Origin: Streptomyces sp. WZ-12
GTDB taxonomy: Bacteria; Actinomycetota; Actinomycetes; Streptomycetales; Streptomycetaceae
Reading direction: 5' to 3'
Length of the DNA stretch: 64,000 nucleotides
NCBI RefSeq assembly: GCF_028898845.1
Contig: NZ_CP118574.1
Coordinates: 6,359,001-6,423,000, forward strand
Part shown: in pieces, positions 8,650 through 17,700 of the stretch
Layout: each line of letters starts with the position of its first letter
How positions within the stretch are numbered: the first letter of the stretch is position 1
Position numbers and translations under genes: made by a program
Notes under the pieces: generated by a model
What the model saw: only the letters and a program-made list of their open reading frames with translations
Database searches by the model: none
What the model was told of the DNA's origin: nothing

Positions 8650-9894
8650 TCAGCCGCGCAGCGCAAGCGCCTGGCCCGCGACCACCAGCAGCACCTGCTC
8701 GCACTCGGCGCCGAACGCCGCGTTCAGCCGGCCCAGTTCGTCCCGGAAGCGGCGCCCCGCCGGGGTCGCCGGGACGACGCCAGAACCGACCTCGTTGCTC
8801 ACCGCCACCACCCGCCGCCGGGCCCCGCGCACGGCCGCCACCAGCGCCTCGCAGCGCTCCCGCAGCGCCCGCCGGCCGCCCGCCTCCCAGGTCGCGTCGT
8901 CCCACGCCCCGACCTCGTCCATGGCGTGCGTCAGCCACAGCGCCAGGCAGTCGATCAGCAGCGGCGGCGCGGTCTGGGGCTCGGCCAGCAGCGGTACCAG
9001 ATCGCAGGTTTCGGCGGTCCGCCAGCCCGCCGGGCGCCGCTCGCGGTGCAGTGCCACCCGCTGCGCCCAGTCCTCGTCGCCCTGTCGCGTGCCGCCGGTG
9101 GCCACGTACACCACCTCGGGGAACGCCAGCAGCCGCCGCTCGGCCTCCACCGACTTCCCGCTGCGCGCCCCGCCCAACACCAGCGTCCGGCGCGGCAGAT
9201 CGGGCACCGCGTGGTACTCGCCGACCACCAGGGACGTGCCGTCCGGCACCGCGCGGGCGCCCAACGCGGCCAGCCGGCGGTGGAGTTCGGGCCCGGGCGG
9301 CACCGCGTGGTCGAGGTGCACCGCGACCACGTCGGTCGCCGCGTCCACCGCGCCGCTCGCCCGCAGCCGGGCCAACGCCTCCGGCCGCGCCAGCACGTCC
9401 AGCAGCACCAGGTCGTACGGTCCCGGGCGGCCCGCCGCCGAAGTCGGGCCGCCCGCGGCGCCGTTGGCCTCGCCCAGCCCGGCCGGGGCCGCGCCCGGCG
9501 GCAGGTACAGCAGCCGCTCGCCGGCGCCGCCGGTGACCTCGTAGCCGGTGCCGGGGACGTCCACCGCGACCGCCCGCACCCGGTGCCCGCCCAGCAGCGC
9601 CAGCGCCCGCCCGTCGGCGACCCGGCCCGGCTGCGGCAGCCCCGCCGGCACCTCCAGCGCCGGCCCGTCGTGCGGATGCGAGAGCAGCACCTGACGCACC
9701 CCGCCCAGCGACCGGCCCGCCCGGGCGGCCGCGAACGCCGGCCCCGGCGTCAGGTCGAGCAGCAGCGCGCCGTCGACGAGCAGGGCGGTCGCCGCCCGGG
9801 CCTCGTCGCCGACGGCGGTCGCGCAGGCGGCGCACGGGCAGTCGGGGCGCGGCAGCCCCTGCGGGGCCCCGGTGCCGAGGAGAGTCAGGTCCAC
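8650..9894 (-). CDS. cobU: MBL-like domain fused to CobU (adenosylcobinamide kinase/guanylyltransferase)
   Basis: 414 aa, twice the usual CobU length. Residues about 235-414 are CobU: P-loop GGARSGKS at 241-248, then EVVYVATGGT and SNEVGSGVVP, which bind GTP and cobinamide. Residues 1-225 resemble the PhnP/PqqB-type metallo-beta-lactamase fold, opening LTLLGTGAPQGLPRPDCPCAAC with Cys residues of the PhnP zinc type. The metal motif is degenerate: SHPHDG at 72-77 keeps two His but lacks the usual terminal DH. Start GTG 9894. It heads the cob cluster. The kinase function is firm; the role of the N-terminal domain is unknown. Confidence 0.9.
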   Translation of the reverse strand: MDLTLLGTGAPQGLPRPDCPCAACATAVGDEARAATALLVDGALLLDLTPGPAFAAARAGRSLGGVRQVLLSHPHDGPALEVPAGLPQPGRVADGRALALLGGHRVRAVAVDVPGTGYEVTGGAGERLLYLPPGAAPAGLGEANGAAGGPTSAAGRPGPYDLVLLDVLARPEALARLRASGAVDAATDVVAVHLDHAVPPGPELHRRLAALGARAVPDGTSLVVGEYHAVPDLPRRTLVLGGARSGKSVEAERRLLAFPEVVYVATGGTRQGDEDWAQRVALHRERRPAGWRTAETCDLVPLLAEPQTAPPLLIDCLALWLTHAMDEVGAWDDATWEAGGRRALRERCEALVAAVRGARRRVVAVSNEVGSGVVPATPAGRRFRDELGRLNAAFGAECEQVLLVVAGQALALRG

Positions 9895-10104
9895 GCGCGT
9901 AAGTCTCTCGTGTTCGGACGGCGCGAGCGCGCGGGGCGCCCACCGGACACCGCCGTTGGGCGGCCGGGGAGTACGGAGTCCCTCTCGACAGGGCCGTTAG
10001 GCTTCCGATCAAGTGGGGATCCACGATCACCAGGCACGGCGTGGGGCGGGGTGTCCGGCCCGCGCCGGGGATCGGCGGACCCGGTGGGACTCCAGGAGGC
10101 GCAC

Positions 10105-10317
10105 ATGGCGTGGACGTGGCGGTTCGAGAAGACGGACGGTTCGGAGGCGGTGCCCACCGTGGAACCGGAGGAGTTCACGACCCAGGGGGACGCCGAGTCC
10201 TGGATCGGGGAGCAGTGGCGCAACCTCCTCGACGGCGGCGTCGACCAGGTCCGGCTCTTCGAGGACGGCAGCGAGATCTACCCGGGGCCGATGAGCCTGC
10301 ACGCTGACGAGGAGTGA
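10105..10317 (+). CDS. conserved 70-aa hypothetical protein
   Basis: A small acidic protein of 70 aa opening MAWTWRFEKTDGSEA and rich in Glu, Asp and Trp. I do not recognise a named domain. It is clearly a real gene: GGAGG lies 7 nt before the ATG, third-position GC is strong in this frame, and a perfect hairpin follows the stop. It is transcribed divergently from the cobU fusion, 210 bp away. No transmembrane segment or signal peptide. Proteins of this kind are widespread in Streptomyces, but a function cannot be proposed from sequence. Confidence 0.85.
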   Translation: MAWTWRFEKTDGSEAVPTVEPEEFTTQGDAESWIGEQWRNLLDGGVDQVRLFEDGSEIYPGPMSLHADEE

Positions 10318-10325
10318 GCGGGAGT

Positions 10326-10349
10326 GGGGGCCGGCGCGCGCCGGCCCCC
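10326..10349. terminator. perfect GC hairpin after the 70-aa gene
   Basis: GGGGGCCGGC at 10326-10335 pairs perfectly with GCCGGCCCCC at 10340-10349 across a GCGC loop. It stands between convergent genes 10105-10317 and 10383-10979 and can act in both directions. No U-run follows, which is common for Streptomyces terminators. Confidence 0.7.
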
Positions 10350-10382
10350 GTGTCCGCTGCCTAGAGGGTGCTGCCTACGGGG

Positions 10383-10979
10383 TCAGGGCCGCTGGCCGCG
10401 CTTGACCTGCGGCTTGGGCAGCCGCAGCCGGCGCATCTGGAGCGTGCGCATCACGGCGTAGGCGCGGGCGCCCTTGGCGTTCTCCTTGGGGAAGCGCTCT
10501 TCGAGCCGCTTGCCCAGCTTGAACCAGATCACCGCGGAGTCCACGACGATCAGCACGATGATCACCAGCCACAGCAGCAGCGCCAGCGACTGGATCTGCG
10601 GCACCCGGATCATCGTCAGCACCAGGATGATCACGGCAACGGGCAGGAAGAACTCCGCCGCGCACCACCGGGAGTCGACGTAGTCGCGGGCGAAACGGCG
10701 CACCGGACCCTTGTCGCGCACCGGCAGATAGCGCTCGTCGCCGTTGGCCAGCGCCTCCCGCTGGCGGGCCATGTCGGCGCGGCGGGCCTCCCGCTGCGCC
10801 TTGGTGGCGTCCTTGCGGTTGGTCGGTGTCTGCGCGCGCGTGCGACGCTGCGACTGGGCGGCGCTGCGCTTGGGCGTCGGGCGACCCTTGGGGGCCTGCG
10901 GATCGCGGGGCTGCTGGGGCTCGGACGCGGTCACCTTGGAGGCCGCGGCCTGCTCATCCTTCGAACGGCTTCGGAACAC
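10383..10979 (-). CDS. DUF3043-family membrane protein
   Basis: About 198 aa. The first half is a basic, Gln/Arg-rich cytoplasmic tail containing PKGRPTPKRS and the run REARRADMARQREAL. Two hydrophobic helices follow (FFLPVAVIILVLTMI and LALLLWLVIIVLIVV), then a positively charged C-terminus ending RRLRLPKPQVKRG, which is typical of the DUF3043 family. I favour the GTG at 10979 (VFRSRSKDEQ) because family members normally begin with this MFRxRS sequence; a TTG at 10988 would add three residues. No function is established. It is divergent from pspA, with 327 bp between them. Confidence 0.85.
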   Translation of the reverse strand: MFRSRSKDEQAAASKVTASEPQQPRDPQAPKGRPTPKRSAAQSQRRTRAQTPTNRKDATKAQREARRADMARQREALANGDERYLPVRDKGPVRRFARDYVDSRWCAAEFFLPVAVIILVLTMIRVPQIQSLALLLWLVIIVLIVVDSAVIWFKLGKRLEERFPKENAKGARAYAVMRTLQMRRLRLPKPQVKRGQRP

Positions 10980-11306
10980 AACACCCAAGAGTACGTGCTC
11001 GCCGGGAATGAGCCAGGGGCCGACCGGGAACGCTCTGTCTCAGCTACTGCGGGGAGGCGCCCCCGACACCGGGCGGCGACCGCCCCGCGCGCGGGCACAT
11101 GCGGACAGACCGGGCAGTACGGCGGCGCCTTGGGGCCGCCCTACTCCCTGGGCTGGAGAAGCCGGGCGCCCTGATCGTCCTGGAGGAGGAGCGCATCCGG
11201 GCCCGAACAGTGCGGTAATGGAAGCAAGGCCCGTACTGTGGGGTCTGTAGATGTGCTGGAGCCTAAGCCCGATGAAAGTCGGGTCAGAAGGGGGCGCGCG
11301 AGGCCC
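10980..11306. promoter_or_regulatory. divergent promoter region before pspA
   Basis: No gene is seen in this interval. On the plus strand GGAAGC at about 11220 is followed some 18 nt later by GGTCTGT, which loosely resembles a sigma-E-type promoter (GGAAC, 16-17 nt, GTC) and would suit an envelope-stress gene, but spacing and one base are off. A small hairpin CCCGA-tgaaag-TCGGG lies at 11269-11284 in the presumed pspA leader. Confidence 0.3.
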
Positions 11307-12104
11307 ATGAGCGATGGTGTCATGAAGCGGATGGGGATGATCTTCCGCGCGAAGGCCAACAAGGCCCTTGACCGGGCTGAAGACCCGCGCGAGACCCTCG
11401 ACTACTCGTACCAGAAGCAGCTCGAACTGCTGCAGAAGGTACGCCGCGGCGTCGCCGACGTGGCGACCTCCCGCAAGCGCCTGGAGCTGCAGCTCAACCA
11501 GCTCCAGGGCCAGTCCGCCAAGCTGGAGGACCAGGGCCGCAAGGCGCTGGCGCTCGGCCGCGAGGACCTGGCCCGCGAGGCGCTGACCCGGCGCAGCGCG
11601 CTGCAGCAGCAGGTCACCGACCTGGAGACGCAGCACCAGACGCTCCAGGGCGAGGAGGAGAAGCTCACGCTCGCCGCGCAGCGGCTCCAGGCCAAGGTCG
11701 ACGCCTTCCGCACGAAGAAGGAGACGATCAAGGCCACGTACACGGCCGCCCAGGCGCAGACCCGGATCGGCGAGGCGTTCTCCGGCATCTCCGAGGAGAT
11801 GGGCGACGTCGGCCTGGCGATCCAGCGCGCCGAGGACCGGACCGCGCAGCTCCAGGCCCGGGCCGGTGCCATCGACGAGCTGATGGCCTCCGGCGCGCTG
11901 GACGACCCGTCCGGCATGGCCAAGGACGACATCACCGCCGAGCTGGACCGGCTCTCCGGCGGCAGCGACGTCGAGCTGGAGCTGCAGCGGATGAAGGCCG
12001 AGCTGGCCGGGCCCTCCGCCCAGCAGCAGGCCATCGAGGGCGGCCAGGGCGGTGCCGCCCAGCAGGCCCCGCAGCAGCAGCACCCGCGTCTCGACAAGCA
12101 GTGA
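11307..12104 (+). CDS. pspA: PspA/IM30 (ESCRT-III-like) envelope stress protein
   Basis: 265 aa from ATG 11307 (MSDGVMKRMGMIFRAK). The N-terminus is an amphipathic membrane-binding helix, followed by a long coiled coil from about residue 25 to 220 rich in Gln, Glu and Arg, as in PspA, Vipp1 and other ESCRT-III homologues. The C-terminal 40 residues are a Gln-rich tail (AQQAPQQQHPRLDK) typical of Streptomyces PspA. It is a peripheral inner-membrane protein that oligomerises to stabilise damaged membrane. GAGG lies a few nt upstream of the start. It forms an operon with pspAA 80 bp downstream. Confidence 0.95.
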   Translation: MSDGVMKRMGMIFRAKANKALDRAEDPRETLDYSYQKQLELLQKVRRGVADVATSRKRLELQLNQLQGQSAKLEDQGRKALALGREDLAREALTRRSALQQQVTDLETQHQTLQGEEEKLTLAAQRLQAKVDAFRTKKETIKATYTAAQAQTRIGEAFSGISEEMGDVGLAIQRAEDRTAQLQARAGAIDELMASGALDDPSGMAKDDITAELDRLSGGSDVELELQRMKAELAGPSAQQQAIEGGQGGAAQQAPQQQHPRLDKQ

Positions 12105-12105
12105 C

Positions 12106-12152
12106 CGACGGCGGCGGGCCGCCCCGTTAAAGGAGACGGTCCGCCGCCGTCG
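12106..12152 (+). promoter_or_regulatory. pspA-pspAA intercistronic hairpin
   Basis: CGACGGCGGCGG at 12106-12117 pairs perfectly with CCGCCGCCGTCG at 12141-12152. The 23-nt loop contains AAAGGAG, an exposed ribosome-site-like sequence not followed by a start. The hairpin may set the ratio of pspA to pspAA by partial termination or by mRNA stabilisation. Confidence 0.5.
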
Positions 12153-12184
12153 ACCCCGCCCGACCGGAACCAAGGGAGACCGTC

Positions 12185-12463
12185 GTGATCGTACGGATCA
12201 TGGGGGAGGGGCAGGTGAAGCTGGACGATGCCCACTTCATCGAGCTCAACAAGCTGGACGACGAACTGCTCGCCGAGATGGAGAGCGGTGACGAAGCCGG
12301 ATTCCGGCGCACCCTCGGGGCCCTGCTGGACTCGGTCCGTCGCCTGGGCTCCCCGCTGCCGGACGACGCCCTGGAACCCTCCGAACTGATCCTCCCCGGC
12401 CCGGACGCCAGCCTGGCCGAGGTCCGGGAGATGCTCAGCGACGACGGCCTGATCCCCGGCTGA
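12185..12463 (+). CDS. pspAA: PspA-associated protein PspAA
   Basis: 92 aa starting GTG 12185 (MIVRIMGEGQVKLDD) with AAGGGAG about 8 nt upstream. Small acidic protein with the sequence GEGQVKLDDAHFIELNKLDDEL, which defines the PspAA family that follows pspA in actinobacteria. No membrane segment. Gene order pspA-pspAA and the 80-bp spacing imply co-transcription. It probably modulates PspA assembly or signalling, but the mechanism is not known to me. Confidence 0.9.
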   Translation: MIVRIMGEGQVKLDDAHFIELNKLDDELLAEMESGDEAGFRRTLGALLDSVRRLGSPLPDDALEPSELILPGPDASLAEVREMLSDDGLIPG

Positions 12464-12544
12464 CCGGCCGGTACACCGCACACCCAGCGCACTACGGCAG
12501 CGCCCCGGCCCCCGCGTGGGACCGGGGCGCTACCGTTTCCTGAT

Positions 12545-13855
12545 GTGACCGTCCCGAGCCCCTGCCCCGCGCGCCGCGACGCCGTCCCGGACGCGACCCG
12601 GGTCGCCCGGCTCCGCCAGTGGAACCTGACGCATCCGCTCACCTTCGACGCCGTCGTGGCCGCGGTGGCGTTCGTGGCGATCCTGTGCGGCGCGGTGGCC
12701 GGGCCGCACGGCCCGCACGGCGCCCACCTGCCCCGGTTCGGCGCCCGCGAACTCACCGCCACCACCGTGGTGTTGGCCGCCCTCGCCTGCGGCGCGCTGG
12801 TGCTGCGCCGCCGACTGCCCCGCGCGGTGCTGGCCGTGACCGGCGCGCTGACCATCGTCGAACTGGTCGCCCAGTCCAACGACCCGCGCGCCCCGGTCGC
12901 CGGCGCCGCGGTGATCGCCCTGTTCACCGTCGCCTCCCGCACCGACCGCCCCACCACCTGGCGGATCGGCGCCCTCACCTGCGTCGTGCTGACCGCCGCC
13001 GCGATGTTCTTCGGCCACCGCGCCTGGTACGCCCAGGAGAACCTCGCGATCTTCGCCTGGACCGGGATGGCCGCGGCCGCCGGCGACGCGGTCCGCAGCC
13101 GCCGGGCCTACGTCGACGCCATCCGCGAGCGCGCCGAACGCGCCGAGCGCACCCGCGAGGAGGAGGCCCGCCGCCGGGTCGCCGAGGAGCGGCTGCGCAT
13201 CGCCCGCGAGCTGCACGACGTGGTCGCCCACCACATCGCCCTGGTCAACGTCCAGGCCGGGGTCGCCTCGCACGTCATGGACAACCGGCCCGATCAGGCC
13301 AAGCAGGCCCTGGCGCACGTCCGGGAGGTGTCCCGGTCGGCGCTGGACGAACTGCGCGCCACAGTCGGCCTGTTGCGGCAGTCCGACGACCCGACGGCGC
13401 CCACCGAACCGGCGCCCGGCCTCGGCGTCCTGGACCAGCTCGTCGAGGGGTTCGTCCGGGCCGGCCTGCCGGTCGCCCTGGAGCTGCCGCCCGGGCCCGG
13501 GCCGGCGCTGCCCGCCTCGGTGGACCTGACCGCCTACCGGATCGTCCAGGAGGCGCTCACCAACGTCCGCAAGCACGCCGGCGACGGCGCCCGCGCCACG
13601 GTGCGGATCGCGCACACCGACGGCGCGCTGACCGTGACCGTCCTCGACGACGGTTCCGGTGCCGCGGCGGGCGGGCGTCACGGCTCCGAGGAGGGGGCCG
13701 TGACCGAGCCCGGCGGCGGCCATGGTCTGATCGGGATGCGCGAGCGGGTGCAGGCGCTGGGCGGCACGGTCGCCACCGGGCCCCGCGCGGCCGGCGGCTT
13801 CCAGGTGCGGGTCACGCTGCCGTTGGGCGGCGCGCGCACCGCGGGGACGACATGA
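12545..13855 (+). CDS. NarL-family sensor histidine kinase
   Basis: 436 aa. The first 180 residues contain about five transmembrane helices with short loops, so the sensor is membrane-embedded. HisKA_3 dimerisation domain near 215 with ARELHDVVAHHIALVN (phospho-His in LHD), then a HATPase domain with N-box YRIVQEALTNVRKHAG and G-box HGLIGMRERV. The start is GTG 12545. No Shine-Dalgarno is present, and TACCGT 10 nt upstream fits a -10 box, so the mRNA may be leaderless. The response regulator follows after 16 nt and an RND pump lies downstream, which suggests the ligand is a toxic compound or envelope stress. Confidence 0.95.
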   Translation: MTVPSPCPARRDAVPDATRVARLRQWNLTHPLTFDAVVAAVAFVAILCGAVAGPHGPHGAHLPRFGARELTATTVVLAALACGALVLRRRLPRAVLAVTGALTIVELVAQSNDPRAPVAGAAVIALFTVASRTDRPTTWRIGALTCVVLTAAAMFFGHRAWYAQENLAIFAWTGMAAAAGDAVRSRRAYVDAIRERAERAERTREEEARRRVAEERLRIARELHDVVAHHIALVNVQAGVASHVMDNRPDQAKQALAHVREVSRSALDELRATVGLLRQSDDPTAPTEPAPGLGVLDQLVEGFVRAGLPVALELPPGPGPALPASVDLTAYRIVQEALTNVRKHAGDGARATVRIAHTDGALTVTVLDDGSGAAAGGRHGSEEGAVTEPGGGHGLIGMRERVQALGGTVATGPRAAGGFQVRVTLPLGGARTAGTT

Positions 13856-13871
13856 GGGCGAGGGCGGCTGG

Positions 13872-14558
13872 ATGACCATCAAGGTGCTGTTGGCCGACGA
13901 CCAGACGCTGTTGCGCAGCGCGTTCAGGATCCTGGTCGACTCCGAGCCGGACATGCGGGTGGTGGGCGAGGCGTCCGACGGGGCGCAGGCGTACGAACTG
14001 GCCCGCGCCGAGCGCCCGGACGTGGTCCTGATGGACATCCGGATGCCGGGCACCGACGGCCTGGCCGCCACCCGCATGATCGGCCAGGACCCGGAGCTGA
14101 CCGGCGTGAAGGTGGTCATCCTGACCACCTTCGAGGTCGACGACTACGTCGTGGCGTCGCTGCGGGCCGGCGCCAGCGGCTTCCTGGGCAAGGGCGCCGA
14201 GCCGGACGAACTGCTGCACGCGATCCGGATCGCGGCCGGCGGGGAGGCGCTGCTGTCGCCGGCCGCGACCAAGGGCCTGATCGCCAAGTTCCTCGCGCAG
14301 GGCGAGGGGACCGGCGGCGACGGGGCCGGCGGCCCGAAGACCGAGCGGCTGGCCACGCTCACCGGCCGGGAGCGCGAGGTGCTGGTGCTGGTCGCCGGCG
14401 GGCTCTCCAACGACGAGATCGCCGAGCAGCTCGACGTCAGCCCGCTCACCGTCAAGACCCACGTCAACCGCGCGATGGCCAAGCTGGGCGCCCGCGACCG
14501 GGCCCAACTCGTCGTCATCGCCTACGAGTCGGGGCTGGTCCGCCCGCGGGCGCACTGA
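13872..14558 (+). CDS. LuxR/NarL-type response regulator
   Basis: 228 aa. The receiver domain spans residues 1-120 with acidic pair DDQ, phospho-acceptor Asp in VVLMDIRMPG and conserved Lys in GFLGKGAEP. A Gly-rich linker follows, then a LuxR helix-turn-helix (LTGREREVLVLVAGGLSNDEI, split here by memory of family boundaries) that binds DNA. ATG start; the gene sits 16 nt behind its kinase. The gene 233 bp downstream is an RND efflux pump whose leader contains inverted repeats at 14608-14631 and 14662-14716, so this pump is the obvious first target to test. Confidence 0.95.
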   Translation: MTIKVLLADDQTLLRSAFRILVDSEPDMRVVGEASDGAQAYELARAERPDVVLMDIRMPGTDGLAATRMIGQDPELTGVKVVILTTFEVDDYVVASLRAGASGFLGKGAEPDELLHAIRIAAGGEALLSPAATKGLIAKFLAQGEGTGGDGAGGPKTERLATLTGREREVLVLVAGGLSNDEIAEQLDVSPLTVKTHVNRAMAKLGARDRAQLVVIAYESGLVRPRAH

Positions 14559-14607
14559 GACCGGAGCGGGCGCCCGTACGCCCAGGGGTGCAGGGCGGGT
14601 GGAGGGG

Positions 14608-14631
14608 CCCGTACTACGGACGCGGTACGGG
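14608..14631. promoter_or_regulatory. inverted repeat CCCGTAC-N10-GTACGGG
   Basis: CCCGTAC at 14608-14614 and GTACGGG at 14625-14631 form a perfect 7-bp dyad with a 10-nt centre, about 160 nt upstream of the RND pump start. Size and spacing suit a dimeric NarL-type regulator, and the gene just upstream encodes one. This is inference from position only. Confidence 0.4.
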
Positions 14632-14661
14632 GGGCGGCCGGAAACCGACCTGCGAGCGAGG

Positions 14662-14716
14662 GAAACCGGCCCGGCCGTGACGGAGGGTGTAGGTGGGCCG
14701 GTTTCGGCCCTCCGTC
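14662..14716 (+). promoter_or_regulatory. intertwined inverted repeats (A-B-A'-B') in RND pump leader
   Basis: GAAACCGGCCC at 14662-14672 can pair with GGGCCGGTTTC at 14695-14705. GACGGAGGG at 14679-14687 can pair with CCCTCCGTC at 14708-14716. The order A-B-A'-B' means both pairings together would make a pseudoknot, or the two are alternatives as in an attenuator. A near copy of the first arm (GGAAACCGACC) lies at 14640-14650. The RND pump ATG is 76 nt downstream. Confidence 0.55.
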
Positions 14717-14791
14717 GGGCCCGAACGCGGCTCCGCCGGCGTTCCCCGCCCCCGATACCCGCTTTTCTGAACAGAAGAGAGACCCGCACCC

Positions 14792-17700
14792 ATGTCCTGG
14801 CTGTCCCGAATCAGCCTCGTACAACGGGGCCTGATAGCGCTGATGTCGATCGTCGCGATCGCCTTCGGCGCCATCGCGATCCCGCAGCTCAAGCAGCAGC
14901 TCCTGCCCTCCATCGACCTGCCGATGGTCTCGGTGGTCGCCCCGTACCAGGGCGCCTCGCCCGATGTCGTCGAGAAGCAGGTCGTCGAGCCGCTGGAGAA
15001 CGGCCTCCAGGCCGTCAACGGCATCAAGAGCGTCACCTCGACGTCGAGCGAGGGCTCGGGCGTCGTGATGGCGGAGTTCGACTACGGCAACGATTCCAAG
15101 ACCCTGGTCGCCGACGTCCAGCAGGCCGTCAACCGGGCCCGGGCGAAGCTGCCCAAGGACGTGGACCCGCAGGTGGTCTCCGGCGGCACGGACGACCTGC
15201 CCACCGTCGTCCTCGCCGTCTCCTCCACGACGAAGGACCAGCAGACCCTCGCCGACCAGCTCAACCGCACCGTCGTCCCGGACCTGAAGAACATCGACGG
15301 CGTCGGCCAGGTCAACGTCAGCGGGGTGCAGGACCGGATCGTCGCGGTCACCCCGGACGACGCCAAGTTGGCCGCGGCCGGCCTGAGTTCCGCCGCGCTC
15401 GGCCAGGCGCTGCAGGCCGGTGGCACGGCGGTGCCGGCCGGTGCCTTCTCCGAGGACGGCAGCAGCAAGACCGTGCAGGTCGGCGCCGGCTTCACCTCGG
15501 TCGGGCAGATCAAGGACCTGATGGTCACCCCCGCGGCCGGCGGGACGGGCGGCGGCCAGGGCGGCAAGGCGGTCCGGCTCGGCGACGTGGCCACCGTCAA
15601 GGAGACCTCGGCCACCCCGACCTCCCTCACCCGCACCGACGGCAAGCCCAGCCTCTCGGTCAGCGTGACGATGAACCAGGACGGCAGCGCGGTCGCCATC
15701 TCCGACGCCGTCAAGGGCAAGCTGGACGCCATCCACAAGGACCTGGGCGCCGGCTCCCGCGTCACCATCGCCTCCGACCAGGGGCCGCAGGTCTCCAAGT
15801 CCATCGAGTCGCTGACCACCGAGGGACTGCTCGGCCTGGTCATGGCCGTGATCGTGATCCTGGTCTTCCTGCTGAGCCTGCGCTCGACGCTGGTCACCGC
15901 GGTCTCCATCCCGCTGTCCGTGGTCATCACCCTGATCGTGCTGTGGACCGGTGACCTGTCGCTGAACATGCTCACCCTGGGCGGCCTGACCATCGCCATC
16001 GGCCGGGTCGTGGACGACTCGATCGTCGTCCTGGAGAACATCAAGCGGCACCTGGGCTACGGCGAGGAGCGCCGCGAGGCCATCCTCAAGGGCGTCAAGG
16101 AGGTCTCCGGCGCGATCACCTCCTCGACGCTGACCACGGTCGCGGTCTTCCTCCCGATCGGCGTGGTCGGCGGGATGGTCGGCGCCCTCTTCGGCTCCTT
16201 CTCCATCACCGTCACGGTGGCGCTCCTCTCCTCCCTGCTGGTGTCGCTGACCGTGGTGCCGGTGCTGTCGTACTGGTTCCTGCGCGCCCCGCAGATACCC
16301 GCCGGCACCGACCCCGAGGAACTGCGCCGCAAGGCCGAGGAGAAGGAGTCCCGCAGCGCCCTGCAGCGGCTCTACGTCCCGGTGTTGCGCTTCGCCACCC
16401 GCCGTCGCGGCATCAGCCTGCTGATCGCCGTGGTGATCCTCCTCGGCACCTTCGGCATGGCGCCGCTGCTGAAGACCACCTTCTTCGACCAGGGCAAGCA
16501 GGACACCCTCAGCATCAAGCAGGAGCTCAAGCCCGGCACCAGCCTGAGCGCGGCCGACGCGCAGGCCAAGCGGGTCGAGAAGGTGCTCGCGGCCAACAAG
16601 GACGTGCAGGACTACCAGGTCACCGTCGGCTCCTCCGGGATGATGGCGGCCTTCGGCGGCGGCTCCAGCGCCAACCAGGCCAGCTACCAGGTCAAGCTCA
16701 AGGGCTCCGCCGACTCCGACAAGGTCACCAAGGACCTGCACGCCGCGCTGGCCAAGCTGGGCCCGGCCGCCGGCGACACCTCCGTCACCGCGGGCGGCGG
16801 CGGCTTCGGCAACCAGAACCTCAGCGTGGTGGTCAAGGCCGCCGACGCCGGCGTGCTGAAGCAGGCCAGCGAGCAGGTCCGCAAGGCCGTCGCCGGCCTG
16901 GACCACGTCACCGACGTCCAGAGCGACCTGGCGCAGAGCGTGCCGCGGATCTCCGTGACGCCCAACGACAAGGCCGCCGCGGCCGGTTACAGCCAGGCCA
17001 CGCTCGGCGCGGCCGTCGCCCAGGCGGTCTCCGGCACCCCCAGCGGCAAGGCCGTGCTGGACGACACCGAGCGCGACGTGGTGATCAGGTCGGCCCACCC
17101 GGCCACCACCGAGGCCCAGTTGAAGGACCTGCCGCTGCCGACCCCGTCCGGGATGGCCCGCCTCGGCGACCTGGCCACCGTCAAGACGGTGCCCGGGCCG
17201 GTCCAGATGACCCGGATCGACGGTGCCCGCTCGGCGACCGTGACCGCCAAGCCGACCGGCGACAACACCGGCGCGGTCTCCGCCAAGCTGCAGAGCGAGA
17301 TCACCTCGCTGAAGCTGCCGGCCGGCGCCACCGCCACCGTCGGCGGCGTCTCCCAGGACCAGACCGACGCGTTCGGCAAGCTGGGCCTGGCCATGCTGGC
17401 GGCCATCGCGATCGTCTTCCTGCTGCTGGTGGGCACCTTCCGGTCCATCGTCCAGCCGCTGATCCTGCTGATCTCCATCCCCTTCGCGGCGACCGGCGCG
17501 CTCGGCCTGCTGGTGGCCACCGGCACCCCGATGGGCGTCCCGGCCATGATCGGCATGCTGATGCTGATCGGCATCGTGGTCACCAACGCCATCGTGCTGA
17601 TCGACCTGATCAACCAGTACCGCGCCAAGGGCTACGGCGTCGTCGAGGCGGTCATCGAGGGCGGCCGGCACCGGCTCCGCCCGATCCTGATGACCGCGCT

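Noticed and set aside
9895..10104. Cobalamin riboswitch before the cob genes
   Set aside because: No B12-box-like sequence is seen in the 210-bp region upstream of the cobU fusion.
6637..10317. Very long plus-strand open frame across the cob region
   Set aside because: It is antisense to well-supported genes cobT, cobU and others; it arises from high GC and few stop codons. Only its last 70 codons are a real gene.
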